In this document: one piece after another, positions 19,217 through 28,739 of the stretch | Layout: the number at the start of each line of letters is the position of its first letter | Position numbering within the stretch: the first letter of the stretch is position 1 | Source of the DNA: Chryseosolibacter sp040902445 | GTDB taxonomy: Bacteria; Bacteroidota; Bacteroidia; Cytophagales; Cyclobacteriaceae | Assembly (NCBI GenBank): GCA_040902445.1 | Contig: JBBDXJ010000288.1 | Span: forward strand, 13,053-77,052 | DNA length: 64,000 nucleotides | Direction of reading: 5' to 3' | Program-made: the position numbers and the translations under genes | Notes under the pieces: model-generated | The model's database searches: none | What the model was told of the DNA's origin: nothing | The model's input: only the letters and a program-made list of their open reading frames with translations

Positions 19217-19831
19217 ATGGCTGCTCTATTTTTTTCTTTTCTGGCAAGCGCTTCTTTTTTACACCTTCCACCTCAGAATAATCCCAACCAGCCAATCCAA
19301 TTCTTTCCTGACTGGACCCCAGGCATGGTCGTATTGGAAACTAACGATACTGTATTGTGCAAACTGCGCTTTAATCAAATGGTGCCCGAAGGACTGCTGC
19401 AGGTTCTAGACGGGGAGAACGTGCTCACCCTTTCTGTAAAGGATGTCAAGTGCTTTTTCTTCTTTGATGAAAAGAAAAACCGCTACAGGAAATTTTTTAC
19501 GTTGTCGGTTCCGATCGATACAAATGTGTCACGCGAAATGTTCCTGGAGTATGTGTATGGAAATGACAAAATTTCAATCCTTAATCACAAAACAATGGGG
19601 CTGGCACATCCCTATATGGAATTCACCCCTATAAAAGAACAGGCAACCCCTATGAGCAAACAATACCTGCTTGACTTTCGCACCGGCAAACTGCTGCCCA
19701 TCTCGGAAGAAAATGCTCTTTCGCTGCTGGATAAAAAAGAAGCGGTTGCGGGCTTTATTGCCAAAAATGGTATCCGCTTTCGCAAGCTGTCTGATTATGT
19801 CAAAATCTTCGAATACGACCACTCGTTATAG
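19217..19831 (+). CDS. secreted protein of unknown function
   Basis: A 204-residue protein with an N-terminal hydrophobic stretch (MAALFFSFLASASFL) that is probably a signal peptide. The body starts PDWTPGMVVLETNDTVLCKLRFN, a layout seen in many uncharacterised Bacteroidota proteins that open with a small beta domain. It has no recognised motif. The 27 bases before the ATG (TTTATTTTAATATCCCTAAACC) resemble the blocks in front of the two A genes of the cassette at 1847 and 9746, hinting at shared promoter type. Confidence 0.6.
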   Translation: MAALFFSFLASASFLHLPPQNNPNQPIQFFPDWTPGMVVLETNDTVLCKLRFNQMVPEGLLQVLDGENVLTLSVKDVKCFFFFDEKKNRYRKFFTLSVPIDTNVSREMFLEYVYGNDKISILNHKTMGLAHPYMEFTPIKEQATPMSKQYLLDFRTGKLLPISEENALSLLDKKEAVAGFIAKNGIRFRKLSDYVKIFEYDHSL

Positions 19832-19971
19832 GGCTGAATTCAAATTAATTCAACTTCACCGTGGTCTCCCCCGGCTGGCAGCCGAAAAAACTTCCAAAAA
19901 AGATAAGGATTAAATTCCTGCTGACATAGGGTTGACATCTTCCATGTTTTCTTTGTATAGCTTTTATCGCT

Positions 19972-20382
19972 ATGCAGGAAGTCGAAGAATTCATTATTAA
20001 TCTTCCCAGGGATGAGCAAGTCATCCTGAAACGATTGCGCTCATTGATCTTTCAGGCCGAGCCGCGCATTACCGAAAAGATCTCACTAGGCGTACCCTAT
20101 TTCTCACGGCACCGCAGGTTGTTTTTTCTTTGGCCTGCTTCCGCAGTGCCCTGCCCGGAAATGCTCGACAAAAAGCCTGCTCCTCCAAAAGTAACCTTCG
20201 GGTTCTGCTATGGCAACCTGCTATCCAACGTACAGGGCCTTTTGATAAGTGAGGGACGCAAACAGGTTTATACAATCAAGGTTTCCTCCCTTGCAGATAT
20301 CGATGAAAAACTTCTGTCGGAAGTTTTGAATGAGGCCGTGTTGATAGATGATCAATTTTTCAGAAAAAAAAATAAAAAATGA
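19972..20382 (+). CDS. DUF1801 family protein (YdhG-like)
   Basis: A 136-residue cytoplasmic protein with the DUF1801 pattern: a helical start (MQEVEEFIINLPRDEQVILK), then LRSLIFQAEPRITEKISLGVPYFS and a hydrophobic strand FFLWPA. The family is widespread and its biochemical role is unclear. It is immediately followed (5 bases) by the DNA alkylation repair gene, suggesting cotranscription. Confidence 0.75.
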   Translation: MQEVEEFIINLPRDEQVILKRLRSLIFQAEPRITEKISLGVPYFSRHRRLFFLWPASAVPCPEMLDKKPAPPKVTFGFCYGNLLSNVQGLLISEGRKQVYTIKVSSLADIDEKLLSEVLNEAVLIDDQFFRKKNKK

Positions 20383-20386
20383 CTTT

Positions 20387-21487
20387 ATGGCGACCGCATT
20401 GAAGTACATGTACAATCCATCTTTTTTCGATCGCCTTTGCCCGATATTGAAAGACCGCATACCAGGATTTGATTGCCGGGATTTTATTTTCCGGATTTTT
20501 AATAACGAATGGCCCGATCTGGAATTAAAAGAGCGGGTAAGACATATCAGCACTGTGCTGCACCATTTTTTATCCAAAGACTTTTCGGAGGCGACTCAAC
20601 AGCTCATCGCGATATCCCAAACCTTGAAAAGCAGACATTTCCGCGAACAGGGTTTTGAAAATATTTTTCTTGCAGATTACATAGAGGTGTTTGGGCTGGA
20701 GCATCCCGAAGAATCATTTCTTGCCCTCGAGGAAATCACAAAACTGGTTAGCGCAGAGTTTGCTCTCCGCCCTTTCATTGTTCGTTATCCGGGAAGAGCG
20801 ATGGAGTATCTCTACAAATGGTCCCGGCATAAGGATGCGAACGTCCGGCGATTGTCGAGTGAAGGATCCCGCCCGCGGCTTCCATGGGCTATCGGTCTGC
20901 CGGATTTTAAAAAAGATCCTGCGCCAGCATTACCCATCCTGGAAAATCTCAGGGAAGATCCATCGGAATATGTTCGCCGAAGCGTGGCCAATCATTTAAA
21001 TGATATCGCCAAAGACCATCCTGACATTGTAATTGAACTGGTGAAAAAATGGCAGGGGAAACACCCGGGCACCGATTGGATCATCCGCCTTGGTTGCAGA
21101 TCACTGCTGAAGAGCGGACACACACAGGCGCTGACATTACATGGATTTGATCCTGACAGCCAGGCCAGGATCAGGGAACTGTTGCTTCCCACGAAAGTGA
21201 AGATCGGTCAATACCTCGACTTTAAATTTGCGTTTATAAGCAAGGAGAAAAAGCCAACGAACTTCAGGTTGGAATACGCAATTGACTACCTGACCTCGAC
21301 AGGGAAAACGTCAAGAAAGGTCTTCAAAATCTCGGAAAACCTTTTTCTTCCGGGAAAGCCGGTTACGATCCGGCGCAAACAATCCTTCAAGAATTTTACC
21401 ACGCGCAAACACTTCAGGGGTAAGCACTTTCTCAGCATCCTTGCCAACGGCAAAAAACTCGCCACGACAGAATTTATCGTGTGCTGA
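20387..21487 (+). CDS. DNA alkylation repair protein, AlkC-like HEAT-repeat glycosylase
   Basis: A 366-residue protein of the AlkC/AlkD superfamily, whose members are HEAT-like repeat proteins that excise alkylated purines. I use the ATG at 20387 because homologues begin with a short form of MATALKYMYNPSFFDRL, and the upstream ATG at 20348 would overlap DUF1801 by 35 bases. The family signature LELKERVRHIS is near residue 45, a conserved RLSSEGSRPRLPWA stretch near 155, and further helical repeats such as SEYVRRSVANHLNDIAKDHP. The C-terminal ~90 residues form a basic beta-rich extension typical of AlkC. It lies directly behind the DUF1801 gene. Confidence 0.85.
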   Translation: MATALKYMYNPSFFDRLCPILKDRIPGFDCRDFIFRIFNNEWPDLELKERVRHISTVLHHFLSKDFSEATQQLIAISQTLKSRHFREQGFENIFLADYIEVFGLEHPEESFLALEEITKLVSAEFALRPFIVRYPGRAMEYLYKWSRHKDANVRRLSSEGSRPRLPWAIGLPDFKKDPAPALPILENLREDPSEYVRRSVANHLNDIAKDHPDIVIELVKKWQGKHPGTDWIIRLGCRSLLKSGHTQALTLHGFDPDSQARIRELLLPTKVKIGQYLDFKFAFISKEKKPTNFRLEYAIDYLTSTGKTSRKVFKISENLFLPGKPVTIRRKQSFKNFTTRKHFRGKHFLSILANGKKLATTEFIVC

Positions 21488-21563
21488 AAATGTTCTGAAA
21501 TCCTCGTTTTTATCAGTTTTTTTGCGTATATTATATCTTAGGTCCCCACCCCCAACCTGGCAC

Positions 21564-22598
21564 CTAGACAACCCAAACATCCCCCTCCTTGAGTATCACA
21601 AATCCATCAGGCGCCAACTGATATTTTGCAATTGCCAGGTGGAGATCGTTCACGGGCTCATCCTCGCCATCGTCTGCGAGTGGAAAGGTACCAAAGTGCA
21701 TGGCAATACTAGTCTCCGATCCTACATCCCGATGGATCTTTACTGATTCTTCCGGCGAAGTGTGAACCGGTGACATAAACCATCCAGGTTTATAAGCTCC
21801 TATGGGCAACATGGATAATTTTATCGGCCCGCACCGCGAACTGATTTCTTTGAAAGTATTTTCGTTGTATCCGGTATCTCCGGCGAAATAAATATTTCCC
21901 GCGGTGGTTTTGATCACATATCCACACCAAAGCGTTGCATCACGGTCGAGAAATCCGCGGCCGGAAAAATGTTGGGCTGGCACAGCCTGAATTTTCACGC
22001 GATTATCCAGGTCGAGTTCCTCCCACCAATCAACTTCCGAGGCGCCGGAAATAAAATTCTGATCAAGAAAACCTTTTACTCCCAATGGGGTAACAATCTT
22101 TGGATGGTGAGCGCCAAAGATCATTCGCATGCTCTGAATGTCCAGGTGGTCATAATGGTTATGTGTGAGAGCAACTACGTGTATCTTTGGAATGTCTTCG
22201 AATCTGATGCCTGGGAGTTTCATCCGTTTAGGACCGGCCCAGCTGAATGGGCTTACCCTGCGGCTCCAGACCGGATCGGTCAGGATATTCAATCCATCCA
22301 CCTGAATCAAAAAAGTTGAATGGTTGATAAACGTGATGCGGATTCCGTCTTTGTAATGACCGAGCGGATGTTTTCCATAATTTTCCGAAAGGTCTTTTTT
22401 CCATGGACCGAGCTTTCTACAGATCATCCATTTAAAAACCTCCATTCCACCTTTCGCCTTGACGCCACCCGGGTTTATGAATGTAGCCCCATTAAAGTGA
22501 TCAGAAGTTGGTCCGCGGTATTTTGGTCCTGATATATACATGCCGATCCCGATCATGATCAGGGGTATTGCGAGGAAGAATCCGGCTATCAGGAGCAT
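21564..22598 (-). CDS. membrane-anchored metallo-beta-lactamase-fold hydrolase, NAPE-PLD-like
   Basis: A 344-residue protein with an N-terminal membrane anchor (MLLIAGFFLAIPLIMIGIGM). The zinc site is complete: HNHYDHLD near 145-152, a His in QHFSGRGFLDRD, the Asp in FAGDTGYN and a late His in MHFGTFPL. The combination NHSTFLIQ, LTDPVWSRRVSPF and THNHYDHLD is that of the N-acyl-phosphatidylethanolamine phospholipase D-like/UlaG branch. Its likely role is hydrolysis of a phosphodiester in membrane lipids, though the bacterial substrates are uncertain. Convergent with the AlkC gene; a terminator separates it from the upstream secreted-protein operon. Confidence 0.88.
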   Translation of the reverse strand: MLLIAGFFLAIPLIMIGIGMYISGPKYRGPTSDHFNGATFINPGGVKAKGGMEVFKWMICRKLGPWKKDLSENYGKHPLGHYKDGIRITFINHSTFLIQVDGLNILTDPVWSRRVSPFSWAGPKRMKLPGIRFEDIPKIHVVALTHNHYDHLDIQSMRMIFGAHHPKIVTPLGVKGFLDQNFISGASEVDWWEELDLDNRVKIQAVPAQHFSGRGFLDRDATLWCGYVIKTTAGNIYFAGDTGYNENTFKEISSRCGPIKLSMLPIGAYKPGWFMSPVHTSPEESVKIHRDVGSETSIAMHFGTFPLADDGEDEPVNDLHLAIAKYQLAPDGFVILKEGDVWVV

Positions 22599-22617
22599 TT
22601 TAAAAAATTTATAGTCT

Positions 22618-22646
22618 AAAAAAAAAGGAGTCGGGTGACTCCTTTT
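22618..22646 (-). terminator. intrinsic terminator of the secreted-protein pair
   Basis: AAAAGGAGTC, loop GGGT and GACTCCTTTT give a perfect 10-bp stem. On the minus strand it is followed by a T run (A run at 22618-22626 on the plus strand). It ends transcripts from the gene at 22665 and precedes the metallohydrolase start at 22598. Confidence 0.85.
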
Positions 22647-22664
22647 CTGTTAAATAGTTTCCTG

Positions 22665-23264
22665 TTACTGGGCCAGCTTCGTTATTTGGGATAGGGGTAT
22701 GGTATTGGCCATTTTGATGACTTCTTCTTCACTTGTGTTGGGTGCGGTAAAGGTCAGCAGTGATGAACCGATCGGCACCTGCAAGGTATAATCCGTTCTT
22801 TTGGTTTCTTCGTCTACGGTCTTTTGCAGCATGCCCTTATAGCCATCGACCTTTATTACTTTTTGAGTTCCATCCCCGGAGTTACCCATGAATGGAATTG
22901 AAAGAATGGCATTGATAGAGGCAACCATTGGCGAATTACTCATCAGGTCAAGGTCAAATCTTTTCTCTTCGGTGCCATAGTCACGGTGAACGATTACACC
23001 GGCAAGGCCTGTGTTTGCTGTTATATTGTCGTTGGCGCTATTCGAAGCCAGGGCCCCCATTTTTGCAGGCAGCATTTTAAGCACTTCTTTGCCGATAGCC
23101 ATATCGAGATCATTGAGCACCTGTTGCATTGCAAACCTTGCATCTTCCAGATTTCCTCCGGCATATGAATTGCGCGCCGTGGTTATATTTTTGTTGAAGT
23201 CTTGTGAAAAAGCAGCGGCTGACACCGATGATATTATTATAAAAAAAGATAATATTTTTTTCAT
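22665..23264 (-). CDS. secreted protein of unknown function, paralogue of upstream gene
   Basis: A 199-residue protein with a signal peptide ending AAAFSQ (residue 21). A helical N-terminal region (ITTARNSYAGGNLEDARFAM) is followed by a region ending in short strands and a final helix (TSEEEVIKMANTIPLSQI). It matches the neighbouring protein at 23284-24084 segment by segment (SYKAGSYGEARYAVQQ, IGKKVLETMPS), so the two arose by tandem duplication. It is 19 bases downstream of its paralogue and shares its operon. No known family recognised. Confidence 0.65.
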   Translation of the reverse strand: MKKILSFFIIISSVSAAAFSQDFNKNITTARNSYAGGNLEDARFAMQQVLNDLDMAIGKEVLKMLPAKMGALASNSANDNITANTGLAGVIVHRDYGTEEKRFDLDLMSNSPMVASINAILSIPFMGNSGDGTQKVIKVDGYKGMLQKTVDEETKRTDYTLQVPIGSSLLTFTAPNTSEEEVIKMANTIPLSQITKLAQ

Positions 23265-23283
23265 TGTTGTATGATTTTGAGAA

Positions 23284-24084
23284 CTACTTCTCTCCTAACA
23301 TCTTTTTGATTCCATCTATATCAAAGGCATTTGCCGCAGCCAACATTTCCTGTTCGGTGGCAAAGTTCACCCCTTCCCAGACTATTAAAGAAGTCTGCCC
23401 CAGTGGCACACTCAGTTTGTATCCGGAACTCTCATCGTATTCAATAATGGCTTTATGGCCCCCCACTTTTGTCTGTTTCCAGTTTTGCTCACCATTGGTG
23501 GTTTGCGCATAGCCGCCATTGGCCATATACATGTTGATGGCGCTCATCCACGCGGAGTTATTCGCCACAGTTGCGCGCAGCTCCTTCTCATCTTTGAGAT
23601 ATTCCCGGTGGATTGTTAACCCTGACCATCCATAGCCGGAGCTTGTAACCTGGTCTGCTTCCTGAACTTTATCAAGGCCACTAACAGACGAGGGCATGGT
23701 CTCTAAAACTTTTTTGCCAATTTCCATCTCTACCCCAAGCATTGCTTGCTGGACGGCGTAGCGGGCCTCCCCATAACTGCCCGCCTTATAAGATGTTTCT
23801 GCGTCTGCGAGATTCTGTTTGACGTCCGGAGGGGTTGATATCAATCCTCCTCCCCCCTTGTTCGACGGGTGGGATTTAGACTGGGAACTATTAGCGGATT
23901 CGTCGCTGGTATTTCCTGTCTGGGTATCATCGCTGATACCCGCTTTTTCCTTTGCCTTTTTCTCAAGAGCTTTTGATGCTGCCTGATCCGCCTTTTGCTT
24001 TAGTTTGTTCACAAATCCCTGTGCACCCGCCGGGGAAGCAAAAAGCACAGCGACTAAGCATGCCAGTAAGAGTTTCATTTTCAT
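23284..24084 (-). CDS. secreted protein of unknown function with helical linker, paralogue of downstream gene
   Basis: A 266-residue protein with a signal peptide ending SPAGAQ (residue 22). It continues with a charged Ala/Lys-rich helix (KLKQKADQAASKALEKKAKE) and a Ser/Asn/Gly-rich linker to about residue 85. The domain shared with the 22665 gene then begins (ADAETSYKAGSYGEARYAV). The extra helix plus linker is the main difference between the two. It is the first gene of a two-gene operon ended by the hairpin at 22618. Function unknown. Confidence 0.65.
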   Translation of the reverse strand: MKMKLLLACLVAVLFASPAGAQGFVNKLKQKADQAASKALEKKAKEKAGISDDTQTGNTSDESANSSQSKSHPSNKGGGGLISTPPDVKQNLADAETSYKAGSYGEARYAVQQAMLGVEMEIGKKVLETMPSSVSGLDKVQEADQVTSSGYGWSGLTIHREYLKDEKELRATVANNSAWMSAINMYMANGGYAQTTNGEQNWKQTKVGGHKAIIEYDESSGYKLSVPLGQTSLIVWEGVNFATEQEMLAAANAFDIDGIKKMLGEK

Positions 24085-24335
24085 AAGTCGTGGTGTTTAC
24101 TTAAGCAAAATACACATTTACCGATTTGCGTTTACTGGAAACTGGAAAAATTTTAATCTTAACAGATGATCATTAGCAGCACGCGCCCGATCCGGTTGTT
24201 CGGGGGACGGTCTAACTCCTGGCAAAACATTCCGGCTGCTGCCGATGATTTTGAGCAATGAATGAAGGCGTGTGATATTATCCTGAAGAATGATACGAGG
24301 ATAGGCAAAGTTCCTCAACCAAAATGAAAAAAATA

Positions 24336-25055
24336 TCAGGAAGCGCTGAGAACCACATTGACCCTGGTATAGAAAACCGTGGTGCTTCCCTCCAAACTCG
24401 AATCAGTGCCCACAATTAACCAAAGCACTCCTTCCGAATTCGTCTTTGCGATGTAACGGGAATTTGCCATGGTGTTGTTGCGTGTAATCACCGCATAACC
24501 CGCACTGTTTGCGGGTGTGGCGATGTCGCCCAGGGTAATAACATCCTCGCCTGCAATTCCTGCGTCTCCTTTGTCAATGTTAAGAACATAATTCCCTGCA
24601 TCAATAACGCTTTTTGGTTCGATATGCGTTGCGCCGGCTTTTAGATATACAGAACCACCGGTGGAAAGGGGGCTATTGAGATTTGAGGCCAGTTCAACGG
24701 TGAAGGTGATAGTATAATCAGTATTGGGTTTTAATTGATCCACCTTCTTTTTAAGATACATGAAAAGATCCTTGTTCAGATTTTTACCTGAAAGCATGAG
24801 GGATCTTTTTGTCAGAAGTGATTCGGGAACGTCATCGGTATATGCGTATCGAAGATCAAATAAAATAGAATGGTCAGGTCCGGCGGGATAATCTGCAAAG
24901 CCATGCTCCCAACCTTGTTCACCCTGACTAAAATCAAAATCTGTTGAGAAGATCAGCAGGGGAGCCTGGTCATTCTCATCAAGACTGCAAGACGACAAAA
25001 CCGCAAAAAAAATCACGAAAAACGCTTTCCTACACAGTTTCATAATCATTTCCAT
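24336..25055 (-). CDS. lipoprotein of unknown function
   Basis: A protein of 239 residues (235 from the in-frame ATG four codons later, MKLCRKAFFVIFF). The lipobox VLSSC marks it as a lipoprotein, and the following acidic DEND suggests surface or outer-membrane retention in Bacteroidota. The body is beta-rich and contains LKPNTDYTITFTVELASN, typical of carbohydrate-binding-like jelly-roll domains in this phylum. I cannot name the family. It is divergent from the GAF gene at 25227. Confidence 0.65.
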   Translation of the reverse strand: MEMIMKLCRKAFFVIFFAVLSSCSLDENDQAPLLIFSTDFDFSQGEQGWEHGFADYPAGPDHSILFDLRYAYTDDVPESLLTKRSLMLSGKNLNKDLFMYLKKKVDQLKPNTDYTITFTVELASNLNSPLSTGGSVYLKAGATHIEPKSVIDAGNYVLNIDKGDAGIAGEDVITLGDIATPANSAGYAVITRNNTMANSRYIAKTNSEGVLWLIVGTDSSLEGSTTVFYTRVNVVLSAS

Positions 25056-25226
25056 TCACCTGCATAGACACCGGCTGGGACGGAATGGTTGGAAATTACG
25101 AATTAATACCGGGTTTATGCGCCATGGCGACCTGTTTGGCCAGAAAGAAATAAAAAATTGGAAAATTCGTCTTTTTTATAAACCCTCCCGAACATTCATC
25201 GTTTTCACACGGCAGCCCCTACATTT

Positions 25227-27061
25227 ATGATTGATTCTACCCAAACAAGAAACTTTCCATTTAAATCAGTCTTAAGCCTGAATTTGCTGATTGAATATTG
25301 GGAAAAAGCAATAAAATCCGGCACAGTGCCTTTTGGTGAGCCTTTGTTAAACCATATCCACAGTGCGCCCGAACTGAAAGAACCCATTTCCGATCTTTCT
25401 GTTTTAGAAAAGCACCGCGACCTGATCAACTATCTGATGTCGGCGGTGATCGCTCCCGCGCAAACGGACGAATTAGCGGCGGCAACAATCCCATATCAGT
25501 TTGTATCGTTTTTCGAAACACAGGCATTTCAAAAGACCCTGGATCTTGACCAGATAGATAAGTCTGCGATCATCAATATTCCGGGAAACGACATGGTTGT
25601 TGGCAAAACCATTCAGGCTTGTCTGCTTATCCTTCATCAATTTTACAATGTCAGGATCAACTTTGATAAACCTATACTCTTTACCATTCGCAATCCCGTA
25701 AACGGCCTCGATAAAGTTTACAAAATCGAAATTGGCCGTCAATTTATTGAGATCGTGAAAAAGCGGGAGCTTCGCCCTATCGACCCGCGAATAATAAAAT
25801 TTTTAACCGAAAAGGTCTACGATGTCGACCTTTGGCTTCAATACTTACGTCCGGAAGATTTTGAGTTCCACGGGTTTTTGATCATGAGAATGGTCGATGT
25901 CACAGAACAGGAAATGGTATCGTCTATCAAATACGATCTGCTGGAGAAGAACGCCGTCTCCCGTAAGGAAAGCTTCACCTCTATTCAACACAAACTCCGT
26001 TCGATTTTCGGGATGCCCGAGATCAGATTGGGCCTGGCGTATTTCGATTCTAATAACAATATTATTCTCAGCACAGACCAGGACCGCGAGTGTTGGAAAA
26101 GCCTTGCAGACAATGGTGATCCGGAAAATAACTGCGAAAATTATAACGGTTCAGTTTACGAGCGCAGCTGGATGGAGAAACGTTATATTACTGTTGAAGA
26201 CCTGGAAGCGTATCCATTCAAGAGCGTTGTTGAAGAGTCGTTGCTGGCAAACGGAATAAAGAACATTCTGCTCGCACCGTTGATTGACGAAGGAGAAACC
26301 ATTGGGATGCTGGAGCTGGCCACACCCAACACGGGACAATTAAATCCGATCCTGTCTTCGGCGTCGTGTACGAGAAGAGGAAGGATTTTGAAAACAGCCT
26401 GAGCATGATCAATAATATGATCAGTGCCTGTCTCAATGAAGCACAGATCGCCGCGCAGGAAATGTTTCCACATTATTTCGAGAAATATCAAACAGATGGC
26501 ATTGAGTATACCATATACCTGGGAAGTTCGCTGACAAAGAATAAACATTTCAATACCTTTTACCTTAAAAACTTCCGCTTGTGGCAGCTATTGACCACTT
26601 GTGAGATCGAAAAAAGAATGGCGCAGCTGAAACCGGACTTAACGATAGACCTTGATATAACCCAGCTTATTCTTGTTCATGACCAGGCCCTCTCTATCAG
26701 ATTCAGGCCGGATGAAAAACAGTTTGACGTGGATGGCGCTTACGATATCCGTTATGAGATCATCAAAAAGCGGATCGACAAAGCAACGGTGAAAACCACT
26801 GGTGAAAGGCTAACGCAACCCGGGAAAATTGCAGTTATATATAACCAGCCAAAAGTCGAAGAAGAATATAAGCGGTATTTTGAATACCTCGCGTCCAAAA
26901 ACGTCATCAGCAATAAGGTTGAGGAACTTGAATTGGAAGAACTACCCGGTGCAAATGGATTAAGAGCGCTGAGGGTGGAGGTGACAAAAATGGAAAAACT
27001 TTCGAAACTCAGTTCAAGAGATTTAATCAGGGACATTGAACTTGTGCTGCAATTACAATGA
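25227..27061 (+). pseudogene. GAF-domain protein gene interrupted by a one-base frameshift
   Basis: Two reading frames together make one ~610-residue protein. The first (25227-26402) holds an N-terminal region and a GAF-like sensor domain (GMPEIRLGLAYFDSNNNIIL to LLAPLIDEGETIGMLELA). It then leaves the conserved frame and stops at 26402. The second frame continues in register from about 26348 (DPVFGVVYEKRKDFENSL) with a helical C-terminal region to 27061. The shift equals loss of one base between about 26345 and 26365. No slippery heptamer is evident, so a mutation or sequencing error is more likely than programmed frameshifting. GAF proteins bind small ligands and usually regulate signalling, but no output domain is recognised here. 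Confidence 0.75.
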
Positions 27062-27099
27062 TTTAAAAGTGTAAATTGTTCTGCCAAGCTTCCTTGCAG

Positions 27100-27297
27100 A
27101 TGAATAAAGGTGCTCTTATTTTTTTATTGGTTTTCGTCCTTGCTTCCTGTAAAGAGATCTCCTTTCGGGAACCACAGCCCAAGGGTCGGAGGATGGAAAA
27201 CGAAACTTTATATCACATTGATCCAACGGCCTCCAAACTGGTTGAGTTGATTGAAAAAGGCTATTTCACTCAAACCAAACTAAAAAAAATTCCCTAA
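27100..27297 (+). CDS. short, possibly truncated lipoprotein
   Basis: Sixty-five residues from the ATG at 27100; a longer in-frame start at 27076 would add eight residues ahead of the signal peptide. MNKGALIFLLVFVLASC is a lipoprotein signal with lipobox LASC, followed by KEISFREPQPKGRR. The C..I.F..PQP opening is one I associate with longer Bacteroidota lipoproteins; if that memory is right this copy has lost its C-terminal part. It follows the GAF gene by 38 bases and its stop overlaps the convergent PrsW gene by four bases. Confidence 0.5.
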   Translation: MNKGALIFLLVFVLASCKEISFREPQPKGRRMENETLYHIDPTASKLVELIEKGYFTQTKLKKIP

Positions 27298-28004
27298 TCC
27301 TGCTCCCTGTTTACGGGGATAAAAGGCGATGACTGTTGATGAAGCCGGATGGCGCTTCTCGATAAGAAAAAACCGACAACAAGTGAAAGGATTGCGCCCA
27401 GCCAAATACCTGCCCAAACGCCCTTGACCTGTGCAATAAACCAAAAGTAGTCATAGGCGCCATGGAAAAAAGTTGCGGTTAAAAGTGCAGCGAGGGTGTA
27501 AAACAATTTTTTGGTTGGTGAGAATTTGGCTTTCCCTAAAAAGAATCCCATCAATACGCCAAAAATTGCATGCGCCGGAACCGCGGTGAACATTCTTAGA
27601 ATTCCGGTCTCATAACCATATTGAAAAACGTAAACTACATTCTCCAATGAAGCAAATCCCATACTCACCATGACGGCGTACACGATACCATCAAAAGGCT
27701 CGTTAAAATTTTTGTTGGGGAATAAAATTAATCTTACAAATAAGAATTTGGAGAATTCCTCCACCAGGGCAACTTTAAAAAAGGCGGAATAAAACTCATC
27801 AACTACATCATGGGCGCGCAACACAAAAAGCACATTCACTGGCCAGCTGATCATCAGAGTGACCATAGTGCTGAAGATCCCATAAATAAAACTCATCAAC
27901 AGCAGGGATAACGGCTCGCGTTCATGCTTGTCTTTAAGGTAGATGTACAGGATAATCGCAGCTCCCGGGGCCAGGGCCAGGCCGAGAAGTTGAAACACCT
28001 CCAT
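27294..28004 (-). CDS. PrsW-family intramembrane metalloprotease
   Basis: A 236-residue polytopic membrane protein of about eight helices. The glutamate/histidine signature of the PrsW/CPBP-like clan is present: EEFSKFLFVR (~82-91), SLENVVY, HAIFGVLMG and FHGAYDYFW. In Bacillus PrsW starts site-1 cleavage of an anti-sigma factor; the Bacteroidota substrate is unknown. It is 23 bases downstream of the thioredoxin-fold gene, so probably cotranscribed with it, and its 3' end overlaps the convergent lipoprotein gene by four bases. Confidence 0.88.
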   Translation of the reverse strand: MEVFQLLGLALAPGAAIILYIYLKDKHEREPLSLLLMSFIYGIFSTMVTLMISWPVNVLFVLRAHDVVDEFYSAFFKVALVEEFSKFLFVRLILFPNKNFNEPFDGIVYAVMVSMGFASLENVVYVFQYGYETGILRMFTAVPAHAIFGVLMGFFLGKAKFSPTKKLFYTLAALLTATFFHGAYDYFWFIAQVKGVWAGIWLGAILSLVVGFFLSRSAIRLHQQSSPFIPVNREQD

Positions 28005-28027
28005 GGTGTACGGGTTAGGTTATAGGG

Positions 28028-28570
28028 TCATTCAATATGTTCTTCGATGGCCTCCATTTTAGCTTCGTCATACTTACCAGAGGTTGCGTATACGATCTTG
28101 CCTTGTGGATCCAATACGAAGAAATAAGGAATATCTTTCTTTTCAAAATCAAGGGCCTCTTTATAGGTTTTCAATTCACCTTTATAAAATAAAACATAGG
28201 GCAATAATTGAGGATCTATGTTTTTTGCAGCCTTGCGTTTGGCAGTACCGGTTGCCGCAGCATTCACCCCCGTAAACATGGGCACAAAATAAACGTTAAC
28301 ATCATAGCTGAACCCCGAGAACAGTCCATTTGTCTTTTGAATAAACTTGCCAAAAACGGGTTGAAACCAAGAGTTCAACTCGTCTTCTGATTTTTTAGAA
28401 TAAGCCAGCCCGATCAAGGTAAACTTACCCTGACCACTTTCCGGCAACATGACTTTCTTGTCATCCACTGTTTCGGCTGTCATGGAGGGAAATGTTTTGC
28501 CGATCACCTGCCCGGAGGCAATGGCAACGGCGGAGAGTAATAAGATCGAGGCAACCAGAATGGTTTTCAT
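28028..28570 (-). CDS. periplasmic thioredoxin-fold protein
   Basis: A 180-residue protein. I start it at the internal ATG at 28570 (MKTILVASILLLSAVAIASG, a signal peptide) rather than the far upstream ATG at 28660. The fold is visible in FTLIGLAYSKKSEDELNSW, DVNVYFVPMF, PYVLFYKG and IPYFFVLDPQGKIVYATSG. The usual CxxC site is replaced (AYSKKS), so it is unlikely to be a dithiol oxidoreductase. The arrangement resembles the ATP10/AhpC-like branch. It lies 23 bases upstream of the PrsW gene. Confidence 0.7.
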   Translation of the reverse strand: MKTILVASILLLSAVAIASGQVIGKTFPSMTAETVDDKKVMLPESGQGKFTLIGLAYSKKSEDELNSWFQPVFGKFIQKTNGLFSGFSYDVNVYFVPMFTGVNAAATGTAKRKAAKNIDPQLLPYVLFYKGELKTYKEALDFEKKDIPYFFVLDPQGKIVYATSGKYDEAKMEAIEEHIE

Positions 28571-28739
28571 AAATAAGCAGGTTAATATTTTTTCATTATA
28601 TGCAACGATCAAATCCGAAAGGCGGTATTGTAAAGCATAAAAAATTTGGACTATCCTCATTCATTCTACATCCCGGCCATATTTAACTGTAGCCGTGCAA
28701 TATGTACTTTCTATGGGTGATATGTAACCCGATTTCGAT

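Noticed and set aside
19840..19915. Minus-strand frame with a lipobox-like RNLILIFFGSFFGC segment
   Set aside because: Only ~26 codons and no start codon in frame; too short and unsupported to call a lipoprotein gene.
24118..24318. 66-codon minus-strand ORF between two secreted-protein genes
   Set aside because: No signal, domain or clear start; Arg/Pro-rich composition typical of a shadow frame in non-coding DNA.
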